Assembly (NCBI RefSeq): GCF_004803695.1
Contig: NZ_CP039393.1
Coordinates: forward strand, 1,178,001 to 1,242,000
From: Muribaculum gordoncarteri
GTDB taxonomy: Bacteria; Bacteroidota; Bacteroidia; Bacteroidales; Muribaculaceae
Length of the DNA: 64,000 bases
Reading direction: 5' to 3'
The notes under the pieces are model-generated. The model searched no databases, was not told the DNA's origin, and was given only the letters and a program-made list of their open reading frames with translations. Position 1 is the stretch's first letter; each line of letters opens with the position of its first letter. The translations under genes were made by a program, and so were the position numbers. This document shows, piece after piece, positions 49,762-59,660 of this stretch.

Positions 49762-52700
49762 TTACTTCACTCTTTTTTCAATCCACTTGCGAGCATTGAC
49801 AAATGCGTCAATCCATGGCGTAACTTCGTCGTTGCGATGGCTGTCGGGATAGAATCCGCACTGCCACGGGAATATGGCGCGTTCGAGGTGGGGCATCATT
49901 GCGAGGTGACGACCGTCGGCCGATGCTATACCTGCTACAGCTCCACGCGAGCCGTTGGGATTGCCGGGATAAGCCGAGTAGTTGTACTTGGCCACAATGT
50001 TGTATTTGTCAAGCGATTCGGGCAAGTTGAAGCGTCCTTCGCCGTGAGCAACCCATATACCGAGCTTTGAGCCTGAGAGCGAGCCAAACATCACGGAGTT
50101 GTTCTGCGGTATTGTTACGCCGAGGAACTGTGACTCAAACTTATGTGAGATGTTATGCTCCATGACAGTTTTGCGCGAATGCTCGGGATTGATAAGGTTG
50201 AGCTCAATCATCAGCTGACATCCGTTGCAGATACCGAGGCTGAGAGTGTCGTCGCGCTTGTAGAAGTTGTCAAGCGCTGCTTTTGCCTTTTCATTCCAGA
50301 GGAATCCTCCTGCCCATCCCTTGGCTGAGCCGAGTACATCGGAGTTGGAGAATCCGCCGCAGAATACGATCATGTTGACATCCTCAAGCGTTTCACGACC
50401 CGACATGAGGTCGGTCATGTGGACATCCTTTACATCAAATCCGGCAAGGTAGAGTGAATAGGCCATTTCACGGTCGCCGTTCACACCCTTTTCACGGATG
50501 ATTGCTGCGCGTATGCCCGACTTGTTGTCACGACGCAAGGAGAGTCCGCGTGACTTCAGCGAGCCGTTGTAATCCTTGGGAAGACGGTAGCGTATGGGTT
50601 GTTTCTTGTAATTCTCAAATCGCATTGCAGCGCACTTCTCACCGCTCTGTACGGCATCCATTAGGTAAGATGAACGGAACCACACATCACGCAGATAGTC
50701 GATGAAGAGCATCTGCTCGTTTCCGTCGTGATTTATGACGAGGGTGCGTTCGCTCTGAGGCTGACCTATGGCGCAGAAGCGAGCTCCGGCTTTTTCAAGT
50801 ACCGATTCAACCTTGGCGGTCTTTGCGTCGGCAACTTGTATTACAAGCGCGGGGTTCTCGGCAAAGAGAATCTTGACGAGATTGGTTTCTCCCATCGAAG
50901 CGAAGCCTTCGGTCGACATGGCTATACCTCCGTCGACATTGGCAAATGTCATTTCAAGAAGGGTAGTGACAAGACCTCCGGCTGAGATGTCGTGAGCTGC
51001 CATGATGGCTTTGTCGTTGACAAGGCTTTGTACGGCATTGAATGTCTTCACAAACTGTGCTGCGTCGGTAACTGTGGGGGCGTCGCTTCCAAGTCGGTTC
51101 AATGACTGGGCAAGTGCCGAACCGCCGAGCTTCAGCGAGTCGCTTGAGAAGTCTATATAATATAATGTGGACTTCTTATTGCGGAGCACGGGTGAAACGG
51201 TCTTTTTGACATCGCTGACCTCGCCGGCGGCCGAGATGATTACGGTGCCGGGAGCAAATACTTTGTCGTCGCCGTATTTCTGGGTCATTGAAAGGCTGTC
51301 CTTTCCTGTGGGAATGTTCACACCTAATGCGCAAGCGAAATCGCTGCAGGCTTCCACTGCACGGTAAAGAGCTGCATCCTCTCCGGGGTTCTTGCACGGC
51401 CACATCCAGTTGGCGCTTAACGACAGGCTCTTTATGCCTTCGCTCAACGGAGCCATGACGATGTTGGTCAGTGCTTCGGCAACTGCAACTACCGAACCCT
51501 TGGCGGCATCTACCAATGCAACCTGAGGAGCGTGACCTATAGAGGTGGCGATACCGGCCTTGCCTTGATAGTCGAGTGAAACGACACCGCAGTCGCTCAA
51601 CGGAAGCTGAGTCTCGCCCTGACACTGCTGACGGGCGATTTTGCCGGTAACCGAACGGTCGACCTTGTTGGTCAACCAATCCTTGCAGGCTACGCCTTCA
51701 AGGCTCAGCACATCGCGTAGATAATCCTCGATGTGTGCTGCATCGTATTCAACATCCTTATAGGTGGTGGTAACGGTTGAGTCCTTCATTACGGTCTTGG
51801 GCGAATTGCCAAACATGTCGGCCATTGCCAGGTCGATAGGCTTCACGCCGTCCTTCTGCTCAAATACGAAGCGGTCGTCGCCGGTAGTTTCTCCTACTAC
51901 ATAGAAGGGTGCGCGTTCGCGGTCGGCTATTCGTTTAACGTATTCGATATCGTCCTGCTTGAGAACCATACCCATGCGTTCCTGACTCTCGTTGCCCACG
52001 ATTTCCTTGGCCGAGAGAGTCTTGTCGCCTATAGGCAGTGCGCTGATGTCGATCTTGCCGCCGGTAGCTTCAACGAGCTCCGACAAGGCGTTGAGATGAC
52101 CGCCTGCGCCATGGTCGTGAATCGATATTATGGGGTTGTCGTCGCTTTCGGCAAGTGCGCGGATTACATTGCTGACGCGTTTCTGCATTTCGGGGTTGGC
52201 GCGCTGAACGGCATTAAGCTCGATTGAGTTGTCATATTGTCCGGTTTCAACCGACGATACGGCACCACCGCCCATTCCGATGCGATAGTTGTCGCCGCCC
52301 ATCACTACAACCTTCTCGTTGGCAACAGGCTCGCCCTTGATTGCATCCTTCTTTGCGGCGAATCCAACACCTCCGGCAAGCATTATCACTTTGTCATAGG
52401 CATATTTCTTACCGTTCTCCTCATGCTCAAATGTGAGCAGTGAGCCGCAGATAAGAGGTTGTCCGAATTTGTTTCCGAAGTCCGAAGCTCCGTTTGATGC
52501 CTTTATAAGGATGTCGCACGGGGTCTGATATAGCCATGCGCGGGGATCCATCATCATTTCCCATCGATGTTCGGGTGACATGCGGGGATAGGATGTCATG
52601 TAAACGGCGGTACCTGCGATGGGAAGACTTGCCTTACCACCGCCGAGGCGGTCGCGTATCTCACCGCCGGTACCTGTAGCAGCACCGTTGAAAGGCTCAA

Positions 52701-53463
52701 CTGTCGTGGGGAAGTTATGGGTTTCGGCTTTAAGCGAGATGACCGTGTCGAGAGGCTTTACCTCGAAGAAATCGGGACGGTCGGGATTTACCGGATAAAA
52801 TTGGTCAACCTTAGGGCCGTCGACAAATGCCACATTATCTTTGTAGGCTGAAACGAGCTTGTTAGGGTTGACCTGCGATGTTTTCTTGATGAGCTTGAAT
52901 AGTGACAGCGGTTTCTCCTCACCGTCGATTATGAACGTGCCGTTGAATATCTTGTGGCGGCAATGTTCGGAATTCACCTGTGAGAAACCGAATACTTCGC
53001 TGTCGGTAAGGGGGCGTCCGAGCTTTTTGCTCAGGTCGCGAAGATACTGCTCTTCGTCCTTGCTCAATGCGAGTCCTTCGGCTTTATTGTACTCCGATAT
53101 GTCGTCGATGTAGACGATGGGGGCCGGAGTTTTTGCAACTGTGAATATCTTGCTGTTCAGTCCGTCGTAGACACGCTGCAGCATTTTGTCAAATCGGGGC
53201 TTCTCCTCGGTCGTGCGGTCAAACTCCTCGATTCGGGTTATGCCTTCAAGGCCCATGTTTTGGGTAATCTCTACTGCATTTGTACTCCAGGGTGTGATCA
53301 TTTCACGACGCGGTCCAATGAATCGACCTTTGAGTGATGTACTTGTGAGGGGGGTGGCACCACCGAAAAGCCATGATAGCTTATCGCTTTCATTTTCGTT
53401 GAAACGATGATCGGTTTCAACTGCGATGAAATGATTGGCGCCTTTTTTAAAGAAAACAACCAT
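49762..53463 (-). CDS. purL: Phosphoribosylformylglycinamidine synthase, large single-chain type
   Basis: A 1233-residue enzyme. The N-terminal PurS-like and linker region is followed by two AIR synthase-like ATP domains (FSQVNSEHCRHKIFNGTF; KAETHNFPTTVEPFNGAATG; GGGAVSSVETGQYDNSIE) and a C-terminal class I glutaminase with the nucleophile in LSLGICNGCQLMIEL and the His/Glu pair in MPHLERAIFPW. It converts FGAR to FGAM using glutamine and ATP. It has its own promoter and is followed by the PurF-like gene. Confidence 0.96.
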   Translation of the reverse strand: MVVFFKKGANHFIAVETDHRFNENESDKLSWLFGGATPLTSTSLKGRFIGPRREMITPWSTNAVEITQNMGLEGITRIEEFDRTTEEKPRFDKMLQRVYDGLNSKIFTVAKTPAPIVYIDDISEYNKAEGLALSKDEEQYLRDLSKKLGRPLTDSEVFGFSQVNSEHCRHKIFNGTFIIDGEEKPLSLFKLIKKTSQVNPNKLVSAYKDNVAFVDGPKVDQFYPVNPDRPDFFEVKPLDTVISLKAETHNFPTTVEPFNGAATGTGGEIRDRLGGGKASLPIAGTAVYMTSYPRMSPEHRWEMMMDPRAWLYQTPCDILIKASNGASDFGNKFGQPLICGSLLTFEHEENGKKYAYDKVIMLAGGVGFAAKKDAIKGEPVANEKVVVMGGDNYRIGMGGGAVSSVETGQYDNSIELNAVQRANPEMQKRVSNVIRALAESDDNPIISIHDHGAGGHLNALSELVEATGGKIDISALPIGDKTLSAKEIVGNESQERMGMVLKQDDIEYVKRIADRERAPFYVVGETTGDDRFVFEQKDGVKPIDLAMADMFGNSPKTVMKDSTVTTTYKDVEYDAAHIEDYLRDVLSLEGVACKDWLTNKVDRSVTGKIARQQCQGETQLPLSDCGVVSLDYQGKAGIATSIGHAPQVALVDAAKGSVVAVAEALTNIVMAPLSEGIKSLSLSANWMWPCKNPGEDAALYRAVEACSDFACALGVNIPTGKDSLSMTQKYGDDKVFAPGTVIISAAGEVSDVKKTVSPVLRNKKSTLYYIDFSSDSLKLGGSALAQSLNRLGSDAPTVTDAAQFVKTFNAVQSLVNDKAIMAAHDISAGGLVTTLLEMTFANVDGGIAMSTEGFASMGETNLVKILFAENPALVIQVADAKTAKVESVLEKAGARFCAIGQPQSERTLVINHDGNEQMLFIDYLRDVWFRSSYLMDAVQSGEKCAAMRFENYKKQPIRYRLPKDYNGSLKSRGLSLRRDNKSGIRAAIIREKGVNGDREMAYSLYLAGFDVKDVHMTDLMSGRETLEDVNMIVFCGGFSNSDVLGSAKGWAGGFLWNEKAKAALDNFYKRDDTLSLGICNGCQLMIELNLINPEHSRKTVMEHNISHKFESQFLGVTIPQNNSVMFGSLSGSKLGIWVAHGEGRFNLPESLDKYNIVAKYNYSAYPGNPNGSRGAVAGIASADGRHLAMMPHLERAIFPWQCGFYPDSHRNDEVTPWIDAFVNARKWIEKRVK

Positions 53464-53501
53464 ACTCTTTACCTTACTTATTATTGATTGGTTTATGGGT
53501 G

Positions 53502-53509
53502 CAAATTTA
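53502..53509 (-). promoter_or_regulatory. Predicted -7 box for purL and the PurF-like gene
   Basis: The minus strand reads TAAATTTG, 39 bases before the purL ATG. The whole gap 53464-53804 is 341 bases. Besides this box and the tig promoter it is AT-rich, and I see no riboswitch-like structure. Confidence 0.5.
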
Positions 53510-53664
53510 GTAAAAATTTAGATATTACTTCGGCTGTCCATCCTTATTTTTGTTAATAAATCATTATAATGCAGCCGGTGTGTGACTGCTTGCCGGTATA
53601 AAGATTAATTTGGCATAAAATTTGCTATAATTGCATGTCGTATCGGTAAAAAAGTTGACTTGAA

Positions 53665-53696
53665 ATTGTTTAATACAATATTAAAAGTTAATTTTG
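53665..53696 (+). promoter_or_regulatory. Promoter of trigger factor
   Basis: ATTG at 53665-53668 and TAATTTTG at 53689-53696 with 20 bases between. This predicts a 5' leader of about 100 bases ahead of tig, longer than for most genes here. I see no strong hairpin in the leader. Confidence 0.6.
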
Positions 53697-53804
53697 TGGC
53701 TGAATTTTAGGCCCCGACTTCACGTATTTTAGCTTAATCGGCTGGACGTGACGGCGTTAACTCCGATTTTGAACTATAAAGAAATTAAATATTAATACAG
53801 TCTT

Positions 53805-55166
53805 ATGAACGTATCGATTGAGAAGACCGGCAATGTGAGCGCAATACTCACCGTGTCGATTGAGGAGAATGACTACAAGGAAAAGGTGACCAAGGAACTT
53901 AAGGAGATTGGCAAGAAGCACAATATCCCCGGATTCCGTCAGGGTCATGTACCTTTCGGCGAACTTAACCGCCGTTTTGGAAAGCAGGTTACAAGCGATG
54001 TTATCAACAATGAAGTTTACAATGCAGTTGTAGGTTATATCCGCGACAACAAGCTTGGTGTGCTTGGCGAACCGCTTCCCGTGGATGTAGTAGAGCTCGA
54101 CCTTAAGAACAAGAAGGACTTCACGTTCCAATATGAACTCGCCCTCGTTCCTGAACTCAACATTGAGGCAGGTAAGGACACTACCGTTCCTTATTACACC
54201 ATCGAAGTTACCGATGAGATGATCAATGAGCAGGACAAGAACTTCCGTGAGCGTTTCGGCGCACAGGTGCCCGGCGAGGAAGTTGAGCCCAACGCACTTG
54301 TAAAGGGTTCGATCATGGAGCTTAACGAGGACGGCACTGTAAAGACCGAAGAGGATGCCATCCAGATGCTTAACGGCATCGTAGCTCCTATGTATTTCAA
54401 GGATAAGGAGCAGGCCGACAAGTTCATCGGAAAGAAGGTTAACGACAAGGTTGTGTTCAACCCCTGGAAGACTTGCGAAGGCAATGCCGCCGAGCTCTCA
54501 TCAATGCTCGGAGTTGACAAGGATAAGGCCGCTGACATAAAGGGCGACTTTGAAATGTCAATTTCTGAAATCATAGTCGTTCGTCCCGCCGAACTCAATC
54601 AGGAACTCTTTGACAACGTGCTCGGTAAGGACAAGGCGAAGAATGAAGAGGAGTATCGCAACGGTGTCAAGGAGATGATTGCCCGCGAGCTCGCACGTAA
54701 CAGCGAAATGCTTTTCCGCGTTGATGTCGAGAAGGCCATGATGGCAAAATACGGCGACATGGAACTTCCCGCCGAGGTGCTTAAGAAGTGGCTCGTGCGT
54801 CGCAACGAGGGCGTAACCGCTGAGAACGTTGACGCTGAATACGTTAAGATGGAGCCGTCGCTGAAGTGGCAGCTCGTGAAGGAGCGTCTTGCCGACATCT
54901 GCCAGGTTAAGATCGAAGAGCAGGATCTCATAAATCACGCCAAGATGATTGCCCGCGCACAGTTCGCTCAGTACGGCATGACAAATATGGATGACGACAC
55001 GTTGACCGACTATGCCCGCCGCATTCTCGCCGACAAGAACTACCGTCCGCGTATCGTTGAAGAGGTAGGCGATGTCAAGCTGTTTGACGCCATTAAGGAT
55101 AAGATTACAGTCGATAATAAGACCGTTTCTCTCGACGAATTTAAGGAAATTGCTACCAAGGAATAA
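53805..55166 (+). CDS. tig: Trigger factor
   Basis: A 453-residue ribosome-associated chaperone. It starts MNVSIEKTGNVSAILTVSIE and the N-terminal ribosome-binding loop contains GFRQGHVPFGELNRRFGK. A divergent FKBP-type PPIase region follows (PGEEVEPNALVKGSIMELNE), then the long helical C-terminal arms (ELARNSEMLFRVDVEKAMM). Bacteroidetes trigger factors are divergent, and this one has the expected length. It is followed by a terminator and then clpP. Confidence 0.92.
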   Translation: MNVSIEKTGNVSAILTVSIEENDYKEKVTKELKEIGKKHNIPGFRQGHVPFGELNRRFGKQVTSDVINNEVYNAVVGYIRDNKLGVLGEPLPVDVVELDLKNKKDFTFQYELALVPELNIEAGKDTTVPYYTIEVTDEMINEQDKNFRERFGAQVPGEEVEPNALVKGSIMELNEDGTVKTEEDAIQMLNGIVAPMYFKDKEQADKFIGKKVNDKVVFNPWKTCEGNAAELSSMLGVDKDKAADIKGDFEMSISEIIVVRPAELNQELFDNVLGKDKAKNEEEYRNGVKEMIARELARNSEMLFRVDVEKAMMAKYGDMELPAEVLKKWLVRRNEGVTAENVDAEYVKMEPSLKWQLVKERLADICQVKIEEQDLINHAKMIARAQFAQYGMTNMDDDTLTDYARRILADKNYRPRIVEEVGDVKLFDAIKDKITVDNKTVSLDEFKEIATKE

Positions 55167-55192
55167 TTCAACAGCATATTCTTGAATGATAA

Positions 55193-55226
55193 CGGGGCGG
55201 TGCGGAAGCATCGTCCCGATTTTTTT
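55193..55226 (+). terminator. Terminator of tig
   Basis: A GC-rich stem CGGGGCG...CGTCCCG is followed by a run of seven T, 26 bases after the tig stop. Confidence 0.85.
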
Positions 55227-55283
55227 GACAAAAAAAGAAAAACATCACCGTTATTTTTTTGCAGTAATCTAATATTTATTTTG

Positions 55284-55291
55284 TATCTTTG
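55284..55291 (+). promoter_or_regulatory. Predicted -7 box for clpP-clpX-recQ
   Basis: TATCTTTG, 29 bases before the clpP ATG. A TTTG about 22 bases upstream (55258-55261) may be the -33 element. Confidence 0.6.
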
Positions 55292-55320
55292 AATAGTAAA
55301 CTAAAATGTAACGTACTTAT

Positions 55321-56010
55321 ATGAACAACGACTTTAGAAATTACGCCGTAAAGCATTTGGGCATGAACGGACTTGCTCTCGACCAATATGTCGCAGCCAC
55401 AAATGCTTCCAACATCACCTCAAGCTACATTTCACCTACCATCATAGAGGAACGCCAGCTAAATGTGGCACAAATGGATGTTTTCTCACGACTGATGATG
55501 GATAGAATCATATTCCTTGGTACCGATGTCAATGACTATACCGCCAATGTCATACAGGCTCAGCTTCTGTACCTCGACTCGGCAGATCCCGGTAAGGATG
55601 TGTCGATATACATCAACTCACCCGGCGGCTCGGTATATGCCGGTCTTGGCATATATGACACTATGCAATACATTTCAAGCGATGTAGCTACTATATGTAC
55701 AGGCATTGCCGCTTCGATGGCTGCCGTGCTGCTTGTGGCCGGTACCGCCGGCAAGCGATTTGCGCTTCGTCATTCAAGAGTCATGATTCATCAGCCCATG
55801 GGCGGCGCTCAGGGTCAGGCTTCCGATATCGAGATTACTGCCCGTGAGATTCAAAAATTAAAGAAGGAATTATATACGATAATTTCCGAGCACTCAGGCG
55901 TGCCGTTTGAAAAAGTCGAAAAGGATTCCGACCGCGATTATTGGATGACGGCTGAGGAAGCCAAGGATTACGGCATGATCGATAAGGTCCTTGTAAAGGC
56001 TAAACATTAA
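55321..56010 (+). CDS. clpP: ATP-dependent Clp protease proteolytic subunit
   Basis: A 229-residue serine protease subunit forming the ClpP tetradecamer. The catalytic Ser132 lies in [17 protein letters not shown], His157 in [13 protein letters not shown], and the acid is expected in KDSDRDYWM. An N-terminal extension of roughly 30 residues precedes the conserved [16 protein letters not shown] core start. It is followed after 19 bases by its ATPase partner clpX. Confidence 0.95.
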   Translation: MNNDFRNYAVKHLGMNGLALDQYVAATNASNITSSYISPTIIEERQLNVAQMDVFSRLMMDRIIFLGTDVNDYTANVIQAQLLYLDSADPGKDVSIYINSPGGSVYAGLGIYDTMQYISSDVATICTGIAASMAAVLLVAGTAGKRFALRHSRVMIHQPMGGAQGQASDIEITAREIQKLKKELYTIISEHSGVPFEKVEKDSDRDYWMTAEEAKDYGMIDKVLVKAKH

Positions 56011-56029
56011 CCCTACGGTCCTGTGATAT

Positions 56030-57271
<1,242 letters not shown>

Positions 57272-57330
57272 AACCGGAAGCTGAAAAAGACAAGATAAAG
57301 ATTGACAGAAACCATCAAAATCTTACAACC

Positions 57331-59511
57331 ATGGCAAAGAATATAGTTCTTACAGAAGAGCTTAAGAAGCACTTCGGATTTGACACCTTCAAAGGTAATC
57401 AAGAGGCAATCATTTCCAGCCTTCTTGCGGGGAATGATACATTTGTCTTGATGCCTACGGGCGGTGGCAAGTCATTATGCTATCAATTGCCATCGTTATT
57501 GATGGAGGGTACGGCCATTGTCATTTCACCGCTAATTGCATTGATGAAAAATCAAGTCGATGCCATGCGCAATTTCAGTGAGGATGACAATGTGGCCCAT
57601 TTCCTGAACTCCTCTCTAAATAAAACTGCAATCGATCAAGTCAAGAGCGATATAATAGCAGGGAAGACCAAGCTGCTCTATGTGGCACCTGAATCGCTCA
57701 CCAAAGAAGAAAATATTGAATTCCTTAAAACAGTTCCCATCTCGTTTTATGCCGTTGACGAGGCACACTGTATTTCGGAGTGGGGTCATGACTTCCGCCC
57801 TGAATACCGACGCATACGCCCGATTATAAACGAGATAAGTCGTCGTCCTGTAATAGCTCTTACTGCGACGGCCACACCGAAGGTTCAGCATGACATACAG
57901 AAGAATCTTGGTATGCAGGATGCCGCTGTGTTCAAGTCGTCGTTCAATCGCACCAACCTATATTACGAAGTGCGACCCAAGACGGCCAATGTCGACCGCG
58001 ACATAATCAAGTTCATTAAGGCCAATCCCGACAAGAGCGGAATAATCTACTGCCTGAGTCGAAAGAAGGTCGAGGAACTTGCCGAGATTCTGAAGGTAAA
58101 CAACATCAAGGCTCTTCCTTATCATGCCGGTATGGATGGAGCCACCAGGTCGGCCAATCAGGATGCATTCCTTCTCGAGAAAGTGGATGTAATCGTTGCC
58201 ACTATCGCGTTTGGCATGGGTATTGACAAGCCCGATGTGCGATTTGTAATCCACTACGATATCCCCAAGTCGCTCGAAGGTTACTACCAGGAAACCGGTA
58301 GAGCCGGAAGAGATGGCGGAGAGGGGCAGTGCATAGCGTTCTACATCAACAAGGATCTCTTGAAGATGGAGAAGTTCATGCAGGGAAAGCCTTTGGCTGA
58401 ACAGGAGATAGGAAAGCAATTGCTTATTGAAACCGCCTCTTATGCCGAATCGTCGATATGTCGTCGAAAATCGTTGTTGCATTATTTCGGAGAAGAGTAC
58501 AATGAGGACAACTGCGGGAACTGTGATAATTGTTTAAATCCCAAAAAACAAGTGGAAGCTAAAGATGAATTGTGTGCCGTGATTGAAACTGTCGCCGCAC
58601 TTAAAGAAAAATTCAAGTCCGACCAAGTAATCGACGTTATGCTGGGAAACAATACGGCTACCGTCAAGTCTTACAATCACGATGACCTGGAAGTATTCGG
58701 TTGTCTGCAGGGTAGTGACGCTCGCACTGTCAATACAGTGATACGACAAGCCATAATAGCCGGATACCTTGACCGCGACATCGAGAATTTCGGACTATTG
58801 AAAATCACCGCTAAAGGTAAAGCGTATTATAAGAAACCTACTTCGTTCAAGATTGTAGAGGACAATGAATTCAACGAAGAGGAGGAAGAGATGGTTGTGA
58901 AGAGCGGAGCCGCTTGTGCGGTCGATCCGGAGTTGTATAACATACTCAAGGATTTGAGAAAGAAGCTGGCCAAGCGACTCGAACTGCCTCCCTACGTGAT
59001 ATTCCAGGATCCGTCGCTGGAAGCCATGGCCACTACCTATCCTATAAGCATCGAAGAGCTGCAGAACATCCCGGGTGTGGGAGCCGGCAAGGCAAAGCGA
59101 TATGGCGAAGAGTTCATAAAGGTCATAAAGACCCACGTGGAGGAGAATGAAATCGAGCGCCCCGAGGATTTGAGGGTGCGCAGCGTCGCCAACAAGAGCA
59201 AGCTTAAGATATCGATAATCCAGGGTATCGACCGTAAGATAGCACTTGATTCGTTGGCTGAGAGCAAGGGCCTTGAATTTGGCGAGCTTCTCGACGAGAT
59301 AGAGGCTATAGTCTACTCGGGTACGAAGATAAGCATCGACTATTTCCTTAACGAGATTATGGACGAAGACCGTCAGCTCGATATATTCGAGTACTTCAAG
59401 GAGAGCGAAAGCGACGCTTTGGAGGATGCCATAAACGAACTCGGCTCCGAATATACGGAAGAAGAGATAAGGCTTATGCGAATAAAGTTCCTCTCGGAAT
59501 TGGGCAATTAA
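57331..59511 (+). CDS. recQ: ATP-dependent DNA helicase RecQ
   Basis: A 726-residue superfamily 2 helicase. It shows the motif I P-loop LMPTGGGKSLCYQLP, motif II VDEAHCISEWGHDFRPEYR (DEAH plus the aromatic-rich loop), motif VI YYQETGRAGRDGG, the RQC zinc ligands in SSICRRKSLLHYFG and CGNCDNC, and a C-terminal HRDC domain (ELPPYVIFQDPSLEAMATTY). A further C-terminal tail of about 100 residues extends beyond the HRDC. It acts in recombination and replication-fork repair. A strong terminator follows. Confidence 0.95.
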   Translation: MAKNIVLTEELKKHFGFDTFKGNQEAIISSLLAGNDTFVLMPTGGGKSLCYQLPSLLMEGTAIVISPLIALMKNQVDAMRNFSEDDNVAHFLNSSLNKTAIDQVKSDIIAGKTKLLYVAPESLTKEENIEFLKTVPISFYAVDEAHCISEWGHDFRPEYRRIRPIINEISRRPVIALTATATPKVQHDIQKNLGMQDAAVFKSSFNRTNLYYEVRPKTANVDRDIIKFIKANPDKSGIIYCLSRKKVEELAEILKVNNIKALPYHAGMDGATRSANQDAFLLEKVDVIVATIAFGMGIDKPDVRFVIHYDIPKSLEGYYQETGRAGRDGGEGQCIAFYINKDLLKMEKFMQGKPLAEQEIGKQLLIETASYAESSICRRKSLLHYFGEEYNEDNCGNCDNCLNPKKQVEAKDELCAVIETVAALKEKFKSDQVIDVMLGNNTATVKSYNHDDLEVFGCLQGSDARTVNTVIRQAIIAGYLDRDIENFGLLKITAKGKAYYKKPTSFKIVEDNEFNEEEEEMVVKSGAACAVDPELYNILKDLRKKLAKRLELPPYVIFQDPSLEAMATTYPISIEELQNIPGVGAGKAKRYGEEFIKVIKTHVEENEIERPEDLRVRSVANKSKLKISIIQGIDRKIALDSLAESKGLEFGELLDEIEAIVYSGTKISIDYFLNEIMDEDRQLDIFEYFKESESDALEDAINELGSEYTEEEIRLMRIKFLSELGN

Positions 59512-59531
59512 TCGCGGCCGAATAAAGCATT

Positions 59532-59565
59532 AAAGGGCTGTCCTCATTGTGTAGGACGGCCCTTT
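59532..59565 (+). terminator. Terminator of recQ
   Basis: A 13-bp stem AAAGGGCTGTCCT / AGGACGGCCCTTT (one G-T-type position) with an 8-base loop, then ATTGTAAC. It starts 21 bases after the recQ stop. Confidence 0.8.
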
Positions 59566-59645
59566 ATTGTAACAATTGCCTGCAAAGGAGCATGTCGCGG
59601 GTGAATTTTTTGGCTCATAGTGCCGATTATTAGCATGTTTTGGTG

Positions 59646-59653
59646 TAACTTTG
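59646..59653 (+). promoter_or_regulatory. Predicted -7 box very close to the porin start
   Basis: TAACTTTG ends only 7 bases before the ATG at 59661. If real, the mRNA leader would be just a few bases long. I see no good -33 partner. Confidence 0.4.
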
Positions 59654-59660
59654 CGTTACA